Below, one piece after another: positions 18,825 through 29,400 of a stretch of 64,000 bases of DNA. Every line of letters starts with the position of its first letter. Positions within the stretch are counted from its first letter, which is position 1. This DNA is from Sphingobacterium sp. R2 (GTDB taxonomy: Bacteria > Bacteroidota > Bacteroidia > Sphingobacteriales > Sphingobacteriaceae), in contig NZ_CP142884.1 of the NCBI RefSeq assembly GCF_040760075.1, positions 124,001 through 188,000 on the forward strand, in the 5' to 3' direction. A program made the translations under genes and the position numbers. The notes under the pieces were generated by a model. It saw nothing but the letters and a program-made list of their open reading frames with translations. It searched no databases and was not told where the DNA came from.

Positions 18825-19367
18825 TTAGTTCTTCAATGCTTCACCAACATTCTTAGCTTTTCTGCTAATATCGTCACCAACTTTTTTGGAAGCATCTTTT
18901 ACATCTTTAGCAGCATCTTTCGTACCGTTAGCGACATCATTCGCAACGTTTTTCGTGCCTTGAGCGACATCTTTTGCAGCATCTTTTGTTTTATCAACTG
19001 CTGTGTTCGTTGCATCTACTGTTGCATCTTTCGCGTCTTTTAATCCCTCTTTCACATCCTCTCCAGCATTACGCAATGCTGCTTTCGTTTTTTCCCATGC
19101 GGTATTCGCTTCTTCTGAAGCTGCACGAGCTTTTTCCTCCGCTTCTTTATCGCCTTTCGCAATAGCTTCATCCAAATCCTTTTTTGCCTGCTCGGCTTTT
19201 AAACGAGCATTTTCCTCCGCATTTTTTAAATCTGCTATTGCTGCGTCTACGTGCTCGCCAACTGTCTGAGCTGAATCGGTAGATACAGTATCTCTTTTCT
19301 CCGAATTGTTGCAAGAAGACATCACCAATGTCCCTGCCACGACTGCTAAAAGTGCAATTTTTTTCAT
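18825..19367 (-). CDS. LEA-like repetitive lipoprotein
   Basis: 180 residues. An SpII signal peptide (ALLAVVAGTLVMSSC) precedes an Ala/Lys/Asp/Glu-rich helical body. The C-terminal half holds degenerate 11-residue repeats of the type DKTKDAAKDVA, GTKNVANDVAN and GTKDAAKDVKD, as in group 3 late-embryogenesis-abundant proteins. Such proteins are linked to stress or desiccation protection and can form amphipathic helices on membranes. It is a single-gene unit. Confidence 0.8.
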   Translation of the reverse strand: MKKIALLAVVAGTLVMSSCNNSEKRDTVSTDSAQTVGEHVDAAIADLKNAEENARLKAEQAKKDLDEAIAKGDKEAEEKARAASEEANTAWEKTKAALRNAGEDVKEGLKDAKDATVDATNTAVDKTKDAAKDVAQGTKNVANDVANGTKDAAKDVKDASKKVGDDISRKAKNVGEALKN

Positions 19368-19453
19368 TATAAATTGATTGATAAGTGTAGTTTTTCAAAT
19401 GCTCATCAGAGCACATATACATGAATTTACAACTTCTATGCCAAATAGAAAAA

Positions 19454-20341
19454 TTATTGCTTTGGATAGACTGTTCCTTTCGCGGCTTCTAATGTATTTT
19501 TCAATAAACCCACGATAGTCATTAGCCCAACTCCTCCAGGTACGGGTGTAATCCACGACGCTTTAGGAGCGACATTTTCAAAATCAACATCCCCATATAA
19601 CTTAAATCCAGATTTAGTTTCTGTAGAAACTTCTCTATTGATACCTACATCGATCACTACTGCACCGTCTTTAACCATGTCTGCAGTAACAAAATTTTTC
19701 TTACCAATTGCTGCAACAACGATGTCTCCACGCAAAACTTCCGCTTTAAGATCTTTTGTGCGACTATGTGTTAATGTCACTGTACAATTACCTGGATTGG
19801 AATTACGAGCCAGTAAGATACTCATGGGGGATCCCACGATATTGCTTCTTCCAACCACTACAGCGTGCTTTCCTGCGGTATCGATCTTATAATACTCCAA
19901 CATCAGCATAATACCATATGGTGTAGCTGGAATAAAACAAGGAAGATTACGTTGCATGCGACCGAGGTTGATCGGGTGGAAACCATCCACATCTTTGCGG
20001 TAATCAATTGCTTCGGTAACTTTATCCGGATCAATATGTTTTGGTAAAGGCAACTGAACAATCAAACCATCGATAGACTCATCCTGATTGATTTCTTTGA
20101 CCTTAGCGATCAATTCATCCTCTGTTATGTTTTCGTCATAACGAATGTTTGTTGATTCAAAGCCGACTAGTTGACAGTTGCGCATTTTGCTAGCTACATA
20201 GGTTTCGCTACCACCATCATTCCCCACAAGGATAGCAACCAGATGGGGCCTACGGCCAGTCTGTGTAGTAAATTCAGCCGCATCTAACGCAATTTGCTCT
20301 TTAATTTTTTCGGAAACTAGTTTACCATCTAATAGATTCAT
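19454..20341 (-). CDS. folD: Methylenetetrahydrofolate dehydrogenase/cyclohydrolase
   Basis: 295 residues, the standard FolD length. Motifs are the catalytic Lys region [61 protein letters not shown] and [10 protein letters not shown]. It interconverts 5,10-methylene-THF and 10-formyl-THF using NADP in the cytoplasm. It lies 64 bp downstream of lepA on the same strand, separated by a short hairpin, so partial cotranscription is possible. Confidence 0.97.
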   Translation of the reverse strand: MNLLDGKLVSEKIKEQIALDAAEFTTQTGRRPHLVAILVGNDGGSETYVASKMRNCQLVGFESTNIRYDENITEDELIAKVKEINQDESIDGLIVQLPLPKHIDPDKVTEAIDYRKDVDGFHPINLGRMQRNLPCFIPATPYGIMLMLEYYKIDTAGKHAVVVGRSNIVGSPMSILLARNSNPGNCTVTLTHSRTKDLKAEVLRGDIVVAAIGKKNFVTADMVKDGAVVIDVGINREVSTETKSGFKLYGDVDFENVAPKASWITPVPGGVGLMTIVGLLKNTLEAAKGTVYPKQ

Positions 20342-20366
20342 GTTTAGGAGATTTTATTGTAATTAA

Positions 20367-20386
20367 AAGGAGCCCAAGAGCTCCTT
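20367..20386 (-). terminator. Short hairpin between lepA and folD
   Basis: AAGGAGC pairs with GCTCCTT around a 6-base loop; the stem is short and may only attenuate. Confidence 0.5.
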
Positions 20387-20405
20387 CATTATTGTGTTAT
20401 TTTGA

Positions 20406-22196
20406 TTAATCTAATTTCAATACCGCCATAAATGCAGATTGCGGAATCTCTACGTTCCCAACCTGACGCATGCGTTTCTTACCTTTCTTTTGCTTTTCCA
20501 AAAGCTTACGCTTCCGGGAGATATCACCACCATAGCATTTTGCCGTAACATCTTTACGTAAAGCTGAGATCGTCTCCCGTGCGATAATTTTTGCACCGAT
20601 TGACGCTTGGATACGAATTTCAAATTGTTGGCGTGGCAAAAGTTCTTTCAACTTTTCACAAATCTTTTTACCAAAATCGTAAGCATTGCTGCGGTGAATC
20701 AACGAAGATAAAGCATCAACTGGCTCATCGTTCAGGCGGATATCTAATTTGACCAAATCTGACTTACGGTAACCGATCTGATGGTAGTCGAATGAAGCAT
20801 AACCCTTTGATATTGTTTTCAACTTATCATAAAAATCAAATACAATTTCTCCCATTGGCATCTCAAAAACCAATTCAACACGATCTGAAGTCAAATAATG
20901 CTGGTTCATAATCGTACCACGTTTCTGGATACAAAGTGACATGATTGGTCCTACGAAATCCGATTTCGTAATAATATTAGCTTTGATATAGGGTTCTTCA
21001 ATTGAATCCAATTTACTTGGATCAGGTAGATCAGAAGGATTATGGACGATCACCTCCTCTTTATCTTTAGTCATATAGGCCTTATACGATACGTTGGGAA
21101 CTGTCGTGATAACGGTCATATCAAACTCACGCTCCAGGCGTTCCTGAATAATCTCCATGTGAAGCATCCCCAAGAAACCACAACGGAAGCCGAAACCCAG
21201 CGCTGCTGACGACTCTGGTTCAAACACCAAAGAAGCATCGTTCAGCTGCAAACGGTGCATCGATTCACGCAACTCCTCGTAATCTTCGGTATCGACGGGA
21301 TAAATACCCGCAAAGACCATCGGCTTCACCTCTTCAAACCCTTGGATAGCTTCAGAACAAGGACGATCTTTATGCGTAATGGTATCCCCCACTTTCACTT
21401 CACGTGCCTCCTTGATACCAGAGATAATATAACCTACATCACCGGTCTTAATAACTTCTTTGGGTACTTGATTCAACTTCAGCGTACCAATTTCATCGGC
21501 AAAATATTCTTTTCCAGTAGCAACAAATTTCACGCGGTCACCTTTACGAATTTCACCATTTTCAACTTTAAAATAAGCCATGATTCCTCGGAATGAGTTG
21601 AAAACAGAGTCAAAAATCAAGGCTTGCAAAGGTCCATCAGGATCACCCACCGGATGTGGAATACGCTCCACAATAGCTTCCAAAATATCCGGAACACCAA
21701 GACCTGTTTTACCAGATGCAGGAATAATCGCATTGCGGTCACCACCGATTAAATCCACAATCTGATCTTTTACTTCTTCCGGCATAGCACCGGGAAGATC
21801 CATTTTGTTGAGGATCGGAATGATTTCCAGATCATGTTCCAACGCCAGATATAAATTTGAAATAGTTTGTGCCTGAATACCTTGAGAGGCATCCACGATC
21901 AGTAAAGCACCTTCACAGGCTGCAATTGAACGCGAAACCTCATAGGAAAAATCCACGTGTCCTGGGGTATCGATCAGATTCAGGATATACTCCTGACCAT
22001 CTTTTTTATAATTCATTTGGATGGCGTGACTCTTGATTGTAATACCACGTTCACGTTCCAAATCCATATTATCAAGTAATTGTGCCTGTGCTTCACGCTG
22101 ACTGATGGTATTGGTATACTCTAAAAGGCGGTCTGCCAAAGTACTTTTGCCATGGTCAATATGCGCAATAATACAGAAATTACGAATGTGCTTCAT
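20406..22196 (-). CDS. lepA: Elongation factor 4 (LepA)
   Basis: 596 residues, the family norm. Motifs are the G1 loop [52 protein letters not shown], and the LepA-specific C-terminal region ending [23 protein letters not shown] (here [20 protein letters not shown]). It is a ribosome-binding GTPase that can remodel stalled or pre-initiation ribosomes. Housekeeping. Confidence 0.97.
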   Translation of the reverse strand: MKHIRNFCIIAHIDHGKSTLADRLLEYTNTISQREAQAQLLDNMDLERERGITIKSHAIQMNYKKDGQEYILNLIDTPGHVDFSYEVSRSIAACEGALLIVDASQGIQAQTISNLYLALEHDLEIIPILNKMDLPGAMPEEVKDQIVDLIGGDRNAIIPASGKTGLGVPDILEAIVERIPHPVGDPDGPLQALIFDSVFNSFRGIMAYFKVENGEIRKGDRVKFVATGKEYFADEIGTLKLNQVPKEVIKTGDVGYIISGIKEAREVKVGDTITHKDRPCSEAIQGFEEVKPMVFAGIYPVDTEDYEELRESMHRLQLNDASLVFEPESSAALGFGFRCGFLGMLHMEIIQERLEREFDMTVITTVPNVSYKAYMTKDKEEVIVHNPSDLPDPSKLDSIEEPYIKANIITKSDFVGPIMSLCIQKRGTIMNQHYLTSDRVELVFEMPMGEIVFDFYDKLKTISKGYASFDYHQIGYRKSDLVKLDIRLNDEPVDALSSLIHRSNAYDFGKKICEKLKELLPRQQFEIRIQASIGAKIIARETISALRKDVTAKCYGGDISRKRKLLEKQKKGKKRMRQVGNVEIPQSAFMAVLKLD

Positions 22197-22342
22197 ATAG
22201 GATTTTTAAACTCTTTTGCTAAAAGGCAAAGATACCTTTTTTTATATATATTTATATAAACTAGCTTTTTTTTAGTTTACTATATGCAAGGAAATCAGAC
22301 TAGACAATATTGTTATTAAGTAAGAGAAAGAAACCGCATTTG

Positions 22343-23332
22343 CTATTCGGCAATAGCATATAAAAAATGTTTTTGATTCCGCGTAACATTTTCTGTATCC
22401 CAAGAAATACGTTCTCGGAATTGCTCCGAACGAATCGGGCAATTGTCGACCTGACAATATTGGCAGCACTGCGGGAGACAAGGATCGGCATGAACAAAAA
22501 ACTCAGTCCGCACCGACATCTCTTTATTGACAATTTTATCCACAGCGGAGATTTCATCGTGTACCTGAATGAGATCGAGATAACTAGGAAGTGTAAGATG
22601 GCAATCAACGTGAAGCTCATTTCCATAGCGCTGTACACGAAGATTATGAACATCAATCCATTCATCTTTCCGATTCTGCTCCAAGATTTCGACGACATCC
22701 TGTACGAGCGCTGTATCCGATTCATCCATTAATCCTCCGATCGACTGACGAAGCAATTTATAACCGTTGAAGAGAATAAAAAGCCCCAGTATAATGGAAA
22801 TAACAACATCGATCCATTGGAAACCTGTCAATCTCATCAGCAACAAACCCAATATCAATCCGATCGTGCTATAGGCATCTACCTGTAAATGTTTTCCATC
22901 TGCCACCAAAGTAATGGATCCTAATGCACGGCCACGCTTCATGATATAGAATCCCACTGCAAAATTGATCACAGATGTAATGCCTATCAGATAAATCCCT
23001 TGTTCAAGATGTGTTAACGCTGCGGGAAAAAAAAGATTGTAACAGGCTTTGGCTAATATTATCGCGCCAGCTATAAAAATAAGTCCACCTTCTAAAAATA
23101 CAGAGAAGAACTCCACTTTACCATGTCCATAAGGATGATTCTCATCCCTTGGCTGCGCTGAAAGATAAATACTATAAAATGCAAAACCAGAAGCGACCAC
23201 ATTAACGATACTTTCCGCAGCATCTGTAAAGATTGCACTGGAATCTGTTAAAAAATAAGCAAAAAACTTCACGACCATCAAACCTATCCCGGTGAAAAGC
23301 GATAATAAGACCAATCTACTTTGTCTTGACAT
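22343..23332 (-). CDS. CDF-family divalent cation exporter
   Basis: 329 residues with six transmembrane helices. Metal-site motifs are DSSAIFTDAAESIVNV (helix 2) and HLQVDAYSTIGL (helix 5, HxxxD), followed by a cytoplasmic ferredoxin-like domain. Beyond it is a Cys-rich tail (ADPCLPQCCQYCQVDNCPIR) that ordinary CDF proteins lack. The tail looks like a soluble metal-binding site. Likely substrates are zinc, iron or manganese. Confidence 0.9.
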   Translation of the reverse strand: MSRQSRLVLLSLFTGIGLMVVKFFAYFLTDSSAIFTDAAESIVNVVASGFAFYSIYLSAQPRDENHPYGHGKVEFFSVFLEGGLIFIAGAIILAKACYNLFFPAALTHLEQGIYLIGITSVINFAVGFYIMKRGRALGSITLVADGKHLQVDAYSTIGLILGLLLMRLTGFQWIDVVISIILGLFILFNGYKLLRQSIGGLMDESDTALVQDVVEILEQNRKDEWIDVHNLRVQRYGNELHVDCHLTLPSYLDLIQVHDEISAVDKIVNKEMSVRTEFFVHADPCLPQCCQYCQVDNCPIRSEQFRERISWDTENVTRNQKHFLYAIAE

Positions 23333-23498
23333 GATGCTTGTAATCTTTATAAAAAACTTATGTTAGCAAACCATGAAATTGATGCCCTGCTAACATTTTG
23401 TGAGAACAAAGGTAAAGATATAAAGGCAGATCATATCGATTAGTTTTAAACATGTGAAGTCAAGAAACAAGTAAATAACTGCGCTAAATCGCTCCGAC

Positions 23499-23533
23499 AG
23501 CCCTTTTTATTAAAAAAGCCCAATAAAAGGGCT
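23499..23533. terminator. Hairpin with T-run upstream of the aminotransferase
   Basis: AGCCCTTTTTATT pairs with AATAAAAGGGCT and is followed by ATTTTTC. No gene on the + strand ends here, so it may terminate an unannotated short transcript or be a leader attenuator. Confidence 0.5.
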
Positions 23534-23586
23534 ATTTTTCTTTATAAATTATCAAAAATAAAGAAGATTATTTGCAACGTATGTAA

Positions 23587-23594
23587 TATCTTTG
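23587..23594 (+). promoter_or_regulatory. -7 box of the aminotransferase gene
   Basis: TATCTTTG matches TAnnTTTG, 7 bases before the ATG, so the mRNA should be leaderless or nearly so. TTTG about 12 bases upstream is too close for a standard -33 element. Confidence 0.5.
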
Positions 23595-23601
23595 TCTTAC
23601 C

Positions 23602-24807
23602 ATGAGCACATCATCATACTTATCAGACAGGATAAATAATTTGTCCGAATCGGCTACACTTAAAATGACCAAGTTGGGCCGCGAATTAGCAGCAAAAGGC
23701 GTTAATGTAATTAGCCTTAGCGTAGGTGAACCTGATTTCAACACGCCTGAGCACGTAAAAGATGCAGCGAAGAAAGCCCTAGATGAAAACTGGACGCGTT
23801 ATTCGCCTGTACCGGGATACCCTGAATTGCGCCAGGCAATTGTAAACAAGTTGAAGACAGAAAACAATTTAGATTATGATATTTCTCAAATTGTTGTTTC
23901 AACAGGTGCAAAACAAAGCCTGTCTAATGTGATTTTGACTTTGATCAACCCTGGTGATGAGGTAATTATCCCAACACCTTATTGGGTATCATACTCTGAA
24001 ATGGTCGTTTTAGCAGAAGGAAAATCGGTATTTATCAATACAGAAATCGACAATAACTTTAAGATTACACCAGCGCAATTGGAAGCGGCAATTACACCAA
24101 GAACCAAATTGTTCATGTTCTCTTCGCCAAACAACCCTACCGGAACAGTTTATAGCAAAGATGAGTTGGCTGCATTAGCCGAAGTTTTCGAAAAACATCC
24201 ACAGGTATTTATCTTATCGGATGAAATATACGAACACATCAACTTTGTAGACAAACACGAATCCATCGCACAATTTGAAAGCATTAAAGATAGAGTGATC
24301 ATCATCAATGGTTTTTCAAAAGCATTTGCAATGACGGGATGGCGTTTAGGTTATATCGCTGCTAACAAAACCATTGCCGCCGCAAATGATAAGTTACAAG
24401 GACAGACAACCTCAGGTACCTGTTCAATTTCTCAACGTGCGGGTATCGTTGCTTATGAACAAGGATTACAATCTGTCAACAAAATGAAAGAAGCGTTCGC
24501 TCGTCGTCGCCAATTGGTATACGATCTATTGAGTGAAATCCCTGGCGTAAGAACAAATCTACCAGAAGGTGCATTCTATTTTTTCCCAGAAATCTCTTCT
24601 TTCTTTGGTAAAAAAGACCAAGATGGTAATGTCATTAAAAACTCATCTGATTTGGCTTTGTACTTATTGAATGTTGGTCACGTAGCCACTGTAGGTGGAG
24701 ATTCATTTGGTAACGACAACTACATCCGTTTGTCCTATGCAGCTTCAGATGAAAGTTTGATCGAAGCTTTAAAAAGAATCAAAGAAGCATTAGGCAAATT
24801 AGCATAA
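23602..24807 (+). CDS. Pyridoxal-phosphate aminotransferase, aspartate type
   Basis: 401 residues of the class I/II fold, subgroup I-gamma. Motifs are SVGEPDFNTPEHV, YSPVPGYPELRQAI, SSPNNPTGTVY, LSDEIYEHI and the PLP-lysine loop INGFSKAFAMTGWRLGY. It probably transfers amino groups between aspartate (or related amino acids) and 2-oxoglutarate. Cytoplasmic, housekeeping, monocistronic with a strong terminator. Confidence 0.93.
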   Translation: MSTSSYLSDRINNLSESATLKMTKLGRELAAKGVNVISLSVGEPDFNTPEHVKDAAKKALDENWTRYSPVPGYPELRQAIVNKLKTENNLDYDISQIVVSTGAKQSLSNVILTLINPGDEVIIPTPYWVSYSEMVVLAEGKSVFINTEIDNNFKITPAQLEAAITPRTKLFMFSSPNNPTGTVYSKDELAALAEVFEKHPQVFILSDEIYEHINFVDKHESIAQFESIKDRVIIINGFSKAFAMTGWRLGYIAANKTIAAANDKLQGQTTSGTCSISQRAGIVAYEQGLQSVNKMKEAFARRRQLVYDLLSEIPGVRTNLPEGAFYFFPEISSFFGKKDQDGNVIKNSSDLALYLLNVGHVATVGGDSFGNDNYIRLSYAASDESLIEALKRIKEALGKLA

Positions 24808-24826
24808 TCAATACACAGTATACTGA

Positions 24827-24857
24827 ATGGGCTATCCAAGAAAATTGGATAGCCCAT
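24827..24857 (+). terminator. Aminotransferase terminator
   Basis: ATGGGCTATCCAA pairs with TTGGATAGCCCAT followed by seven or more T. Confidence 0.85.
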
Positions 24858-24926
24858 TTTTTTATCAATTTCAGTTGTATCAATCTCCCTTTATGTTCCA
24901 CAACGGTATATTCAAATACGTCCTTT

Positions 24927-25454
24927 TTATTTGATATGCTCCATCACGTCGATGAATTTCTTACCCTTATTCTTCGGGTCAAAAAGCATTTTCTCTACCC
25001 TGTCCAGCTCAAGAGCCTCGAGATGACTAGGTAACATACTCTCTTTCATCAACTTCAACAATTGATCCCAGTCCGCACGATTGATCTTGTTCTGAACCAA
25101 CTCCATCATCTGCACGGCATTGCGGTATTCCTTGCTCGTTTTCAGTTCCACCACCATATCCATCCAGTCACCGTAAGTGAAAAGCCTACTTTTTACCTTT
25201 TGCAATTGTAAGGCTTTCATCTTGACCATATCATAGCCCAGCAGCATCTCCGTGACGGAATCAATCTCCATACAAGCAGCGATTTTAGCATAATCTTTTG
25301 GGAACTCCACCCTTGCATCGTCATCCAGAAGCTTACAGAACGCTGGGATCTCCTTTTTCAGGGAATCACAGTACTGCTGCGCATGTAGCTCCATGGTCAT
25401 GATCAGAACTAGTCCGATCGCTAACATCCGGAGATAAATAGATTTCAATTTCAT
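24927..25454 (-). CDS. Secreted helical protein of unknown function
   Basis: 175 residues with a signal peptide ending MELHAQ. The mature part is almost all predicted helix (QLQKVKSRLFTYGDWMDMVVE, DQLLKLMKESMLPSHLEALEL) with a few Cys early on. I recognise no family. It is divergent from the M3 peptidase gene. Confidence 0.65.
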   Translation of the reverse strand: MKLKSIYLRMLAIGLVLIMTMELHAQQYCDSLKKEIPAFCKLLDDDARVEFPKDYAKIAACMEIDSVTEMLLGYDMVKMKALQLQKVKSRLFTYGDWMDMVVELKTSKEYRNAVQMMELVQNKINRADWDQLLKLMKESMLPSHLEALELDRVEKMLFDPKNKGKKFIDVMEHIK

Positions 25455-25550
25455 GCTTCGAAGATACCCATTTTTTGGAAAATATCATCCATAGCACATT
25501 ATTCACAATGATTTTGGCGCTTCAGCCAAATATTTATTACATTTACTCCT

Positions 25551-27581
25551 ATGAGTATTTTAACAGAGAAATTTAAAACGCAGCACGACACGGCTCCGTT
25601 TTCACAGATAAAAAACGAAGATTATATTCCCGCATTTGATGAAGCTATTCAGAAGACAAAAGATGAAGTCGATGCTATCGTCAACAATCCCGAAACGGCA
25701 ACTTTCGACAATACAATCGCTGCTATGTCCTACTCTGGACAGACACTAGATCGTTTGTCCAATATCTTTTTCAATCTCCATTCCGCTGAAACCAATGCTG
25801 ATCTCGAAAAGATCGCACAGGATGTTGCCCCAAAACTATCTGCTTTAGGCAATGATATCACCTTAAATTTTGATCTTTTCAAAAGGGTTAAGGCTGTATA
25901 CGATCAGAAGGACCAACTGACATTGACGGCAGAGCAAACCACCTTATTAGAAAAATCCTATAAGGATTTTGTACGCAACGGCGCACTTTTAAATGATGAA
26001 CAGAAAGAAAAACTCCGCGAAATAGATGCCGAGCTATCACTTTTAAAATTGAAATTCGGGGAGAATGTCCTGGCCGAAACCAATGCCTATCAACTGTTGG
26101 TAACAGACGAAAAAGATCTTGCTGGACTTCCGGAGGATGCTGTAGAAGCTGCCCATGCTTTGGCTAAAGCCAACGAAAAAGAAGGCTGGCTTTTTACCCT
26201 GGATTTCCCGAGCTATCTTCCTTTTGTCACTTATGCCGACAATCGAGAACTTCGCAAAGAAATTACCCTCGCCGCAGGCCGCAAAGCTTTTCAGGACAAC
26301 GAGCACAACAACGTGGAAAATGTCCTTAAAATTGTAAAACTTCGCTTCGAACGGGCTAAATTATTAGGCTACGCCACCCATGCAGACTTTGTCCTTGCCG
26401 AACGTATGGCACAAAATCCAAGCAAAGTCACCGAATTCCTAAACGACCTACTTGGAAAAGCGAAACCAGCAGCAGTGAAAGAGTTTGCAGAATTATCCCA
26501 ATTTGCAAAAAACTTGAATGGCATAGACCAATTGGAAAAATGGGATGGTGCTTATTATGCCGAAAAGCTGAAACAAGAACGCTTTAATTTGGACGATGAA
26601 AAGCTCAAACCCTATTTCAAACTCGAAAATGTCTTACATGGTGCATTTGAAGTGGCTCATCGTTTGTTTGGCATCAACTTTAAAGAAGTCGATACAATAG
26701 ATACCTACCACGAAGAAGTACAAACATTTGAAGTCAGTAAAGACAATGGTGAATTAGTAGCTATCTTCTATGCCGATTTCTTCCCGCGTAAAGGCAAGAG
26801 AAATGGGGCATGGATGACCTCTTTCAAACCACAGTACATTCAAGATGGTAAACAAGAACGTCCTCATGTCTCTATTGTTTGCAATTTTACGCGTCCTACA
26901 GCTTCAAAACCTTCGTTGTTGACCTTTCAGGAAGTGACAACATTATTTCACGAATTTGGACACGCCCTACATGGTATGCTCGCTGACAGCACTTACCCTA
27001 CACTATCTGGAACATCTGTGTATTGGGATTTTGTCGAGTTACCGAGTCAGGTGATGGAAAACTGGTGCTATGAAAAAGAAGCCCTTGAGCTATTTGCCAA
27101 ACACTATGAAACTGGCGAAGTGATCCCGATGGAACTAGTCGAAAAGATCCGCGAAAGCGCTTCCTTTCTTGAGGGGATGGCGACTATGCGCCAACTGAGC
27201 TTTGGGCTATTGGATATGGGCTGGCATGGACAGGATCCAACTTCTATCTCGGATCTGAAAGCATTCGAAGACGAACAGTTTGCCTCAACAAAACTCTATC
27301 CCGATGTCAAGGAAAATGCCATGAGTACAGCATTCTCCCATATTTTCAATGGTGGTTATTCTTCGGGCTATTACAGCTATAAATGGGCGGAAGTACTGGA
27401 TGCAGATGCATTTGACTACTTTAAACAAAACGGTATTTTCAATAAGGAAATCGCAACCAAATTTAAGGATAATATACTTTCGAGAGGCGGCACAGAACAT
27501 CCAATGGTTCTTTACAAACGGTTCCGCGGACAAGAACCTTCGGTAGAACCTTTATTGAAAAGAGCTGGGTTGATCAAATAA
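25551..27581 (+). CDS. M3-family peptidase (Dcp/oligopeptidase A type)
   Basis: 676 residues, standard for M3A enzymes. The zinc motif is FHEFGHALHGML (His467, Glu468, His471), followed by SGTSVYWDFVELPSQVMENW with the third ligand, and the C-terminal FNGGYSSGYYSYKWAEVLDAD substrate-binding loop. It cleaves short peptides. No signal peptide is visible, so it is cytoplasmic. Confidence 0.95.
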   Translation: MSILTEKFKTQHDTAPFSQIKNEDYIPAFDEAIQKTKDEVDAIVNNPETATFDNTIAAMSYSGQTLDRLSNIFFNLHSAETNADLEKIAQDVAPKLSALGNDITLNFDLFKRVKAVYDQKDQLTLTAEQTTLLEKSYKDFVRNGALLNDEQKEKLREIDAELSLLKLKFGENVLAETNAYQLLVTDEKDLAGLPEDAVEAAHALAKANEKEGWLFTLDFPSYLPFVTYADNRELRKEITLAAGRKAFQDNEHNNVENVLKIVKLRFERAKLLGYATHADFVLAERMAQNPSKVTEFLNDLLGKAKPAAVKEFAELSQFAKNLNGIDQLEKWDGAYYAEKLKQERFNLDDEKLKPYFKLENVLHGAFEVAHRLFGINFKEVDTIDTYHEEVQTFEVSKDNGELVAIFYADFFPRKGKRNGAWMTSFKPQYIQDGKQERPHVSIVCNFTRPTASKPSLLTFQEVTTLFHEFGHALHGMLADSTYPTLSGTSVYWDFVELPSQVMENWCYEKEALELFAKHYETGEVIPMELVEKIRESASFLEGMATMRQLSFGLLDMGWHGQDPTSISDLKAFEDEQFASTKLYPDVKENAMSTAFSHIFNGGYSSGYYSYKWAEVLDADAFDYFKQNGIFNKEIATKFKDNILSRGGTEHPMVLYKRFRGQEPSVEPLLKRAGLIK

Positions 27582-27597
27582 TTGGATTGATAAAATC

Positions 27598-27632
27598 ATT
27601 AAAAAGCTGGATATAATATTCAGCTTTTTAAT
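27598..27632 (+). terminator. M3 peptidase terminator
   Basis: ATTAAAAAGCTG pairs with CAGCTTTTTAAT. Confidence 0.75.
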
Positions 27633-27818
27633 TGAAAACATAAGTCAATCCAGAACTTCCTTGCCTATCAAAGTCCCTGCAAAAAATAAGCGATCACTCT
27701 GCCAATCAAACAAGGTTCGATTCTTAAGCAATTTTATTAACGTATCAATTGTTTTCCATTCAGAACCAAGGTATTAAACAAGAATCGCGCATATCTTGCC
27801 GATTAAGCAAAAAAATAG

Positions 27819-27826
27819 TACCTTTG
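27819..27826 (+). promoter_or_regulatory. -7 box of ssrA
   Basis: TACCTTTG matches TAnnTTTG, 12 bases before the mature tmRNA 5' end, with TTG about 20 bases upstream at the -33 position. Confidence 0.6.
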
Positions 27827-27838
27827 TAAGACATAATT

Positions 27839-28203
27839 GGGGTTGACCGGAATTGACAGGATGGAGACGGTTATGTAAGCATGTAGTGCGTTGTTAGTAG
27901 AGCACTTTAATCTGAACTTTCAGAATTATAACTGGCGAAGAAAACTACGCCTTAGCTGCTTAAGTTAGACTTAACATAGCTATTTGTCCCGTTAGATCCT
28001 GTTCTTTGGTTTAACATTCGGGGCATCGAACAATAGAACTGGCAAGTGTGATGTTGCTAAGCACTTGTGAGAAACAGCAACTACGGCGTACGGTATAGGT
28101 AAGCGACTCACCTTCCCTCGCCCGACAATTAAAGAGAAGCTAAACATGTAGAAAGCGTATACAGTACCATGACTGGACGAGAGTTCGAATCTCTCCAGCT
28201 CCA
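27839..28203 (+). ncRNA. ssrA: tmRNA
   Basis: The 5' end GGGGTTGACCGGAATTGACAGG pairs with the 3' acceptor CAGCTCC plus discriminator A (with G-U pairs), and the T-arm reads GAGAGTTCGAATCTCTC. The tag frame begins at 27934 and reads GEENYALAA followed by TAA at 27961-27963. With SmpB it rescues stalled ribosomes and tags proteins for degradation. CCA is not encoded. The 3' end is the border of the accessory region. Confidence 0.96.
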
Positions 28204-29400
28204 CTTGACGGGATAATTGAAAAATTATCCCGTTTTTTTGTATAATTTAAATAACCCATTTCTCTCATTTTCAATACATTATGAATAAATAGCTCCATAA
28301 TATATGGAGTTCGATAGATACCATTTTCATAGTATAAATAATCGTCGAACACCATTTTAATGAGTTCTTGCTTTTCTATTGTGGTAGCTTCTGTATAGAC
28401 GTAATTTAGGTCTGAAAGATAAAATAATTGATCTCGTAACAATGAAAATGTCCTATCTCCATTATGTCTTAGCTTTTCAATTTGTTCTTTAAGAGATTCT
28501 TTTTTAGTAGTCAACTCATTATGCCATCTTTCATATGTATCATGTTGAATCCGATTTGTAATCCATTTTTCTTCGATTGACATAAGCTTTTCGCCTGCTT
28601 GCTCGTATTCGATTTGGTGCTGTTTTAATAATGTCTTATGTTCTTTTAAAGTTATCTCCATCTCAACCTCACTCTTCTGCTTTATACTGGATATTAATTT
28701 TTCAGGAAGACTCATTAATTCTAAAGCACCAGATAATTGTTTGTGAGCTTTTTCAGAATTTATATTATTATGGGCACTAGCAATACTACATTTATAGTAA
28801 TAATAATATTTTCCCATTTTCCCTCTACTAGCAGCACCCGTTAATAGTTTTCCGCAGTGGCAGCGTAAAACTCCACGAAGTTGAATCTTGTCGTCATAAA
28901 TTTTCCGTTCTTTACTACCTCTTTTTATTTTTTCATTTACTAACTTCCAAGTCGTTGGATCAACAATAGGTTCATGATTTTTTAGTGGGTATAAACCACC
29001 TGGATTATGTTTCCACGCTTTGACATGTTGGAATCCATAATACAAAGGATTTGTTAGAATTCGTTCCACGGCTGTAGTTGCCGTACGTTTTAAACTCATT
29101 TCTATAGCCTTTTCCTTAATTTTGTATAAAGCAACTCCTGATATAAAAGCATCATAAATATATCTAACGACAATCGCTTCACTTTCATTAACTACTAGAC
29201 GACGGTCCTCATTCTTACCTTCCTTTTTATAACCAAATGGAGCACGCCCGCCTTAGATCCAAAGTCCTTAAACTGCTTTAGCGGTATAGATTCCTGCATT
29301 TATGTCATTCTGTCTTTTAATGTTTTCAGAATTTCCCATTAAAAATTCAAGTCCACTTTCTATATGTCCGATTGCTATAGGTAATCTCTTTATCAATACT
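28140..29400 (-). pseudogene. Large serine recombinase, decayed, at the tmRNA 3' end
   Basis: An open 319-residue part (from 29099) carries the recombinase domain (TNPLYYGFQHVKAWKHNPGG), the zinc ribbon (LRCHCGKLLTG and YYYYYKCS) and a coiled coil. The same frame continues upstream without a start as GGRAPFGYKKEGKNEDRRLV. It then meets two stops (TAA) at about 29255-29275, beyond which GNSENIKRQNDINAGIYTAKA is still recognisable. The N-terminal resolvase catalytic domain is missing. The last 21 or so residues are encoded by the complement of the tmRNA 3' end. It is dead as an integrase but marks an old integration site. Confidence 0.8.
28209..28239 (+). terminator. ssrA terminator
   Basis: CGGGATAATT pairs with AATTATCCCG and is followed by seven T. 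It is read through in frame by the antisense recombinase remnant. Confidence 0.8.
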
